Assembly (NCBI GenBank): GCA_021785335.1
Contig: JAJYFW010000134.1
Span: 1 to 6,001, forward strand
Origin: Pseudomonadota bacterium
GTDB lineage: Bacteria > Pseudomonadota > Alphaproteobacteria > Acetobacterales > Acetobacteraceae
Direction: 5' to 3'
Length of the DNA: 6,001 bases
Below are positions 5,424-6,001 of the stretch, piece after piece. The position numbers and the translations under genes are program-made. The notes beneath the pieces are model-generated. The model did no database searches. It was not told the origin of the DNA and saw nothing but the letters and a program-made list of their open reading frames with translations. Each line of letters starts with the position of its first letter. Positions within the stretch are counted from its first letter, which is position 1.

Positions 5424-6001
5424 CTACCTAGCGAGCGCGTTCTCCACTGCGCGCGCGAAGCCGGCCGGGTCGCGCGGCGAGTCGCCGTCGCCGATGCGCG
5501 CGAGATCGAGCAGCAGCGAGGCCTCGGGGCCGACGTCCTCGCCCGCCTCGGCGCGCGCCGCGAGCGCCGCGATAAGCCTGTGGCGCGGGTTGATCTCCAG
5601 CACCGGCGGCATCTCCGGCCCCGTCCGCCCGGCGCGCCGCAGCATGCGCTGCACCTGCAGGTCCACGCCGCCGGCCGCGACCAGCATCACCGCGCTCTCG
5701 GCAAGCAGCGAGGTCGCGCGCACGTCCGCAACCGCCCCGGCGAGCGCCGACTTCATCGCCCGCAGCAGCGCGCCGACATCGGCTTCCATCCCTTCCGCCT
5801 CGGCGAGCAGGGGCAGCTTCGCCAGCTCCTCCTGCGCGGCGCCGGCGCGGCGGATCTTCCGTCCGTCGAAGCGGTCGAACCGTTCCGGCCAGAACGCGTC
5901 GATCGGGTCGGAGCCGAGCAGCACCTCGATGCCGCGGGCGCGGAACCCTTCCAGCACCGGCGCGTGCGCGAGCGCCGCCGCATCCCCGCCACCGAGAACG
6001 T
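5424..6001 (-). CDS. htpG: Molecular chaperone HtpG (HSP90), C-terminal portion
   Basis: The last 191 residues of HtpG; the ATPase and most of the middle domain lie beyond position 6001. HtpG is a cytosolic ATP-dependent homodimeric chaperone. The fragment spans the end of the middle domain and the C-terminal dimerisation domain. The first complete codons read VLGGGDAAAL, followed by APVLEGFRARGIEVLLGSDP (residues 13-32), DAFWPERFDRFDGRKI, DVRATSLLAESAVMLVA (93-109), DLQVQRMLRRAG (113-124) and the hallmark LEINPRH (134-140). The segment around DVR..LLAESA is a little diverged from the usual DVR.S.RLTDSP pattern. The reading frame is open across the window edge. The aminopeptidase gene begins 57 bases downstream on the same strand, so the two may be cotranscribed, subject to the intervening hairpin. 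Confidence 0.93.
   Translation of the reverse strand, partial: VLGGGDAAALAHAPVLEGFRARGIEVLLGSDPIDAFWPERFDRFDGRKIRRAGAAQEELAKLPLLAEAEGMEADVGALLRAMKSALAGAVADVRATSLLAESAVMLVAAGGVDLQVQRMLRRAGRTGPEMPPVLEINPRHRLIAALAARAEAGEDVGPEASLLLDLARIGDGDSPRDPAGFARAVENALAR

Noticed and set aside
1..6001. PEP-CTERM substrate protein, CRISPR array, tRNA, insertion sequence
   Set aside because: No Pro-Glu-Pro tag followed by a membrane span and basic tail was seen in any plausible frame; no regularly spaced repeats, cloverleaf sequence or transposase motif was found by eye.

Overview
The window is strongly GC-rich throughout, with GC-ending codons in every gene. The gene families present (an exosortase carrying a Cys-Ala-Gly-Leu-Arg catalytic motif, a PEP-CTERM-type sugar transferase, HtpG, a family M17 aminopeptidase, a short MarR protein) suggest a chromosomal piece of a Gram-negative proteobacterium, most likely an alphaproteobacterium. 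The taxonomic call is inference from gene content and composition; no rRNA or other marker is present.

Left part (1-3361): one edge of an exosortase / PEP-CTERM / exopolysaccharide locus. On the minus strand a GT9-family glycosyltransferase (513-1640) is followed with no gap by a second glycosyltransferase (1-512, cut by the window edge) whose N-terminus matches the PEP-CTERM/EpsH1-associated sugar transferase family (TIGR03087). This second gene starts with TTG. A divergent 185-base spacer separates them from a plus-strand exosortase with a fused C-terminal EpsI-like domain (1826-3361), probably XrtA (EpsH1). Exosortases process C-terminally tagged secreted proteins in the inner membrane, and such loci usually make the associated surface polysaccharide. 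No PEP-CTERM substrate gene was seen in the window.

Right part (3404-6001): an apparently unrelated housekeeping block, all on the minus strand and convergent with the exosortase gene. In transcription order it is the C-terminal third of HtpG (HSP90), a complete leucyl-aminopeptidase-type M17 peptidase 57 bases downstream, and a 118-residue MarR-family regulator after a 226-base spacer that contains a candidate promoter. HtpG and the peptidase both deal with protein folding or turnover; the MarR target is unknown.

No rRNA, tRNA, CRISPR array, insertion sequence or integrase was seen. The systems are recognisable. The points most worth a second look are the eight clustered cysteines in the GT9 protein, the CAGLR form and diverged EpsI domain of the exosortase, the contiguous TTG-start transferase gene, and the repeated ACGTAA elements ahead of marR.
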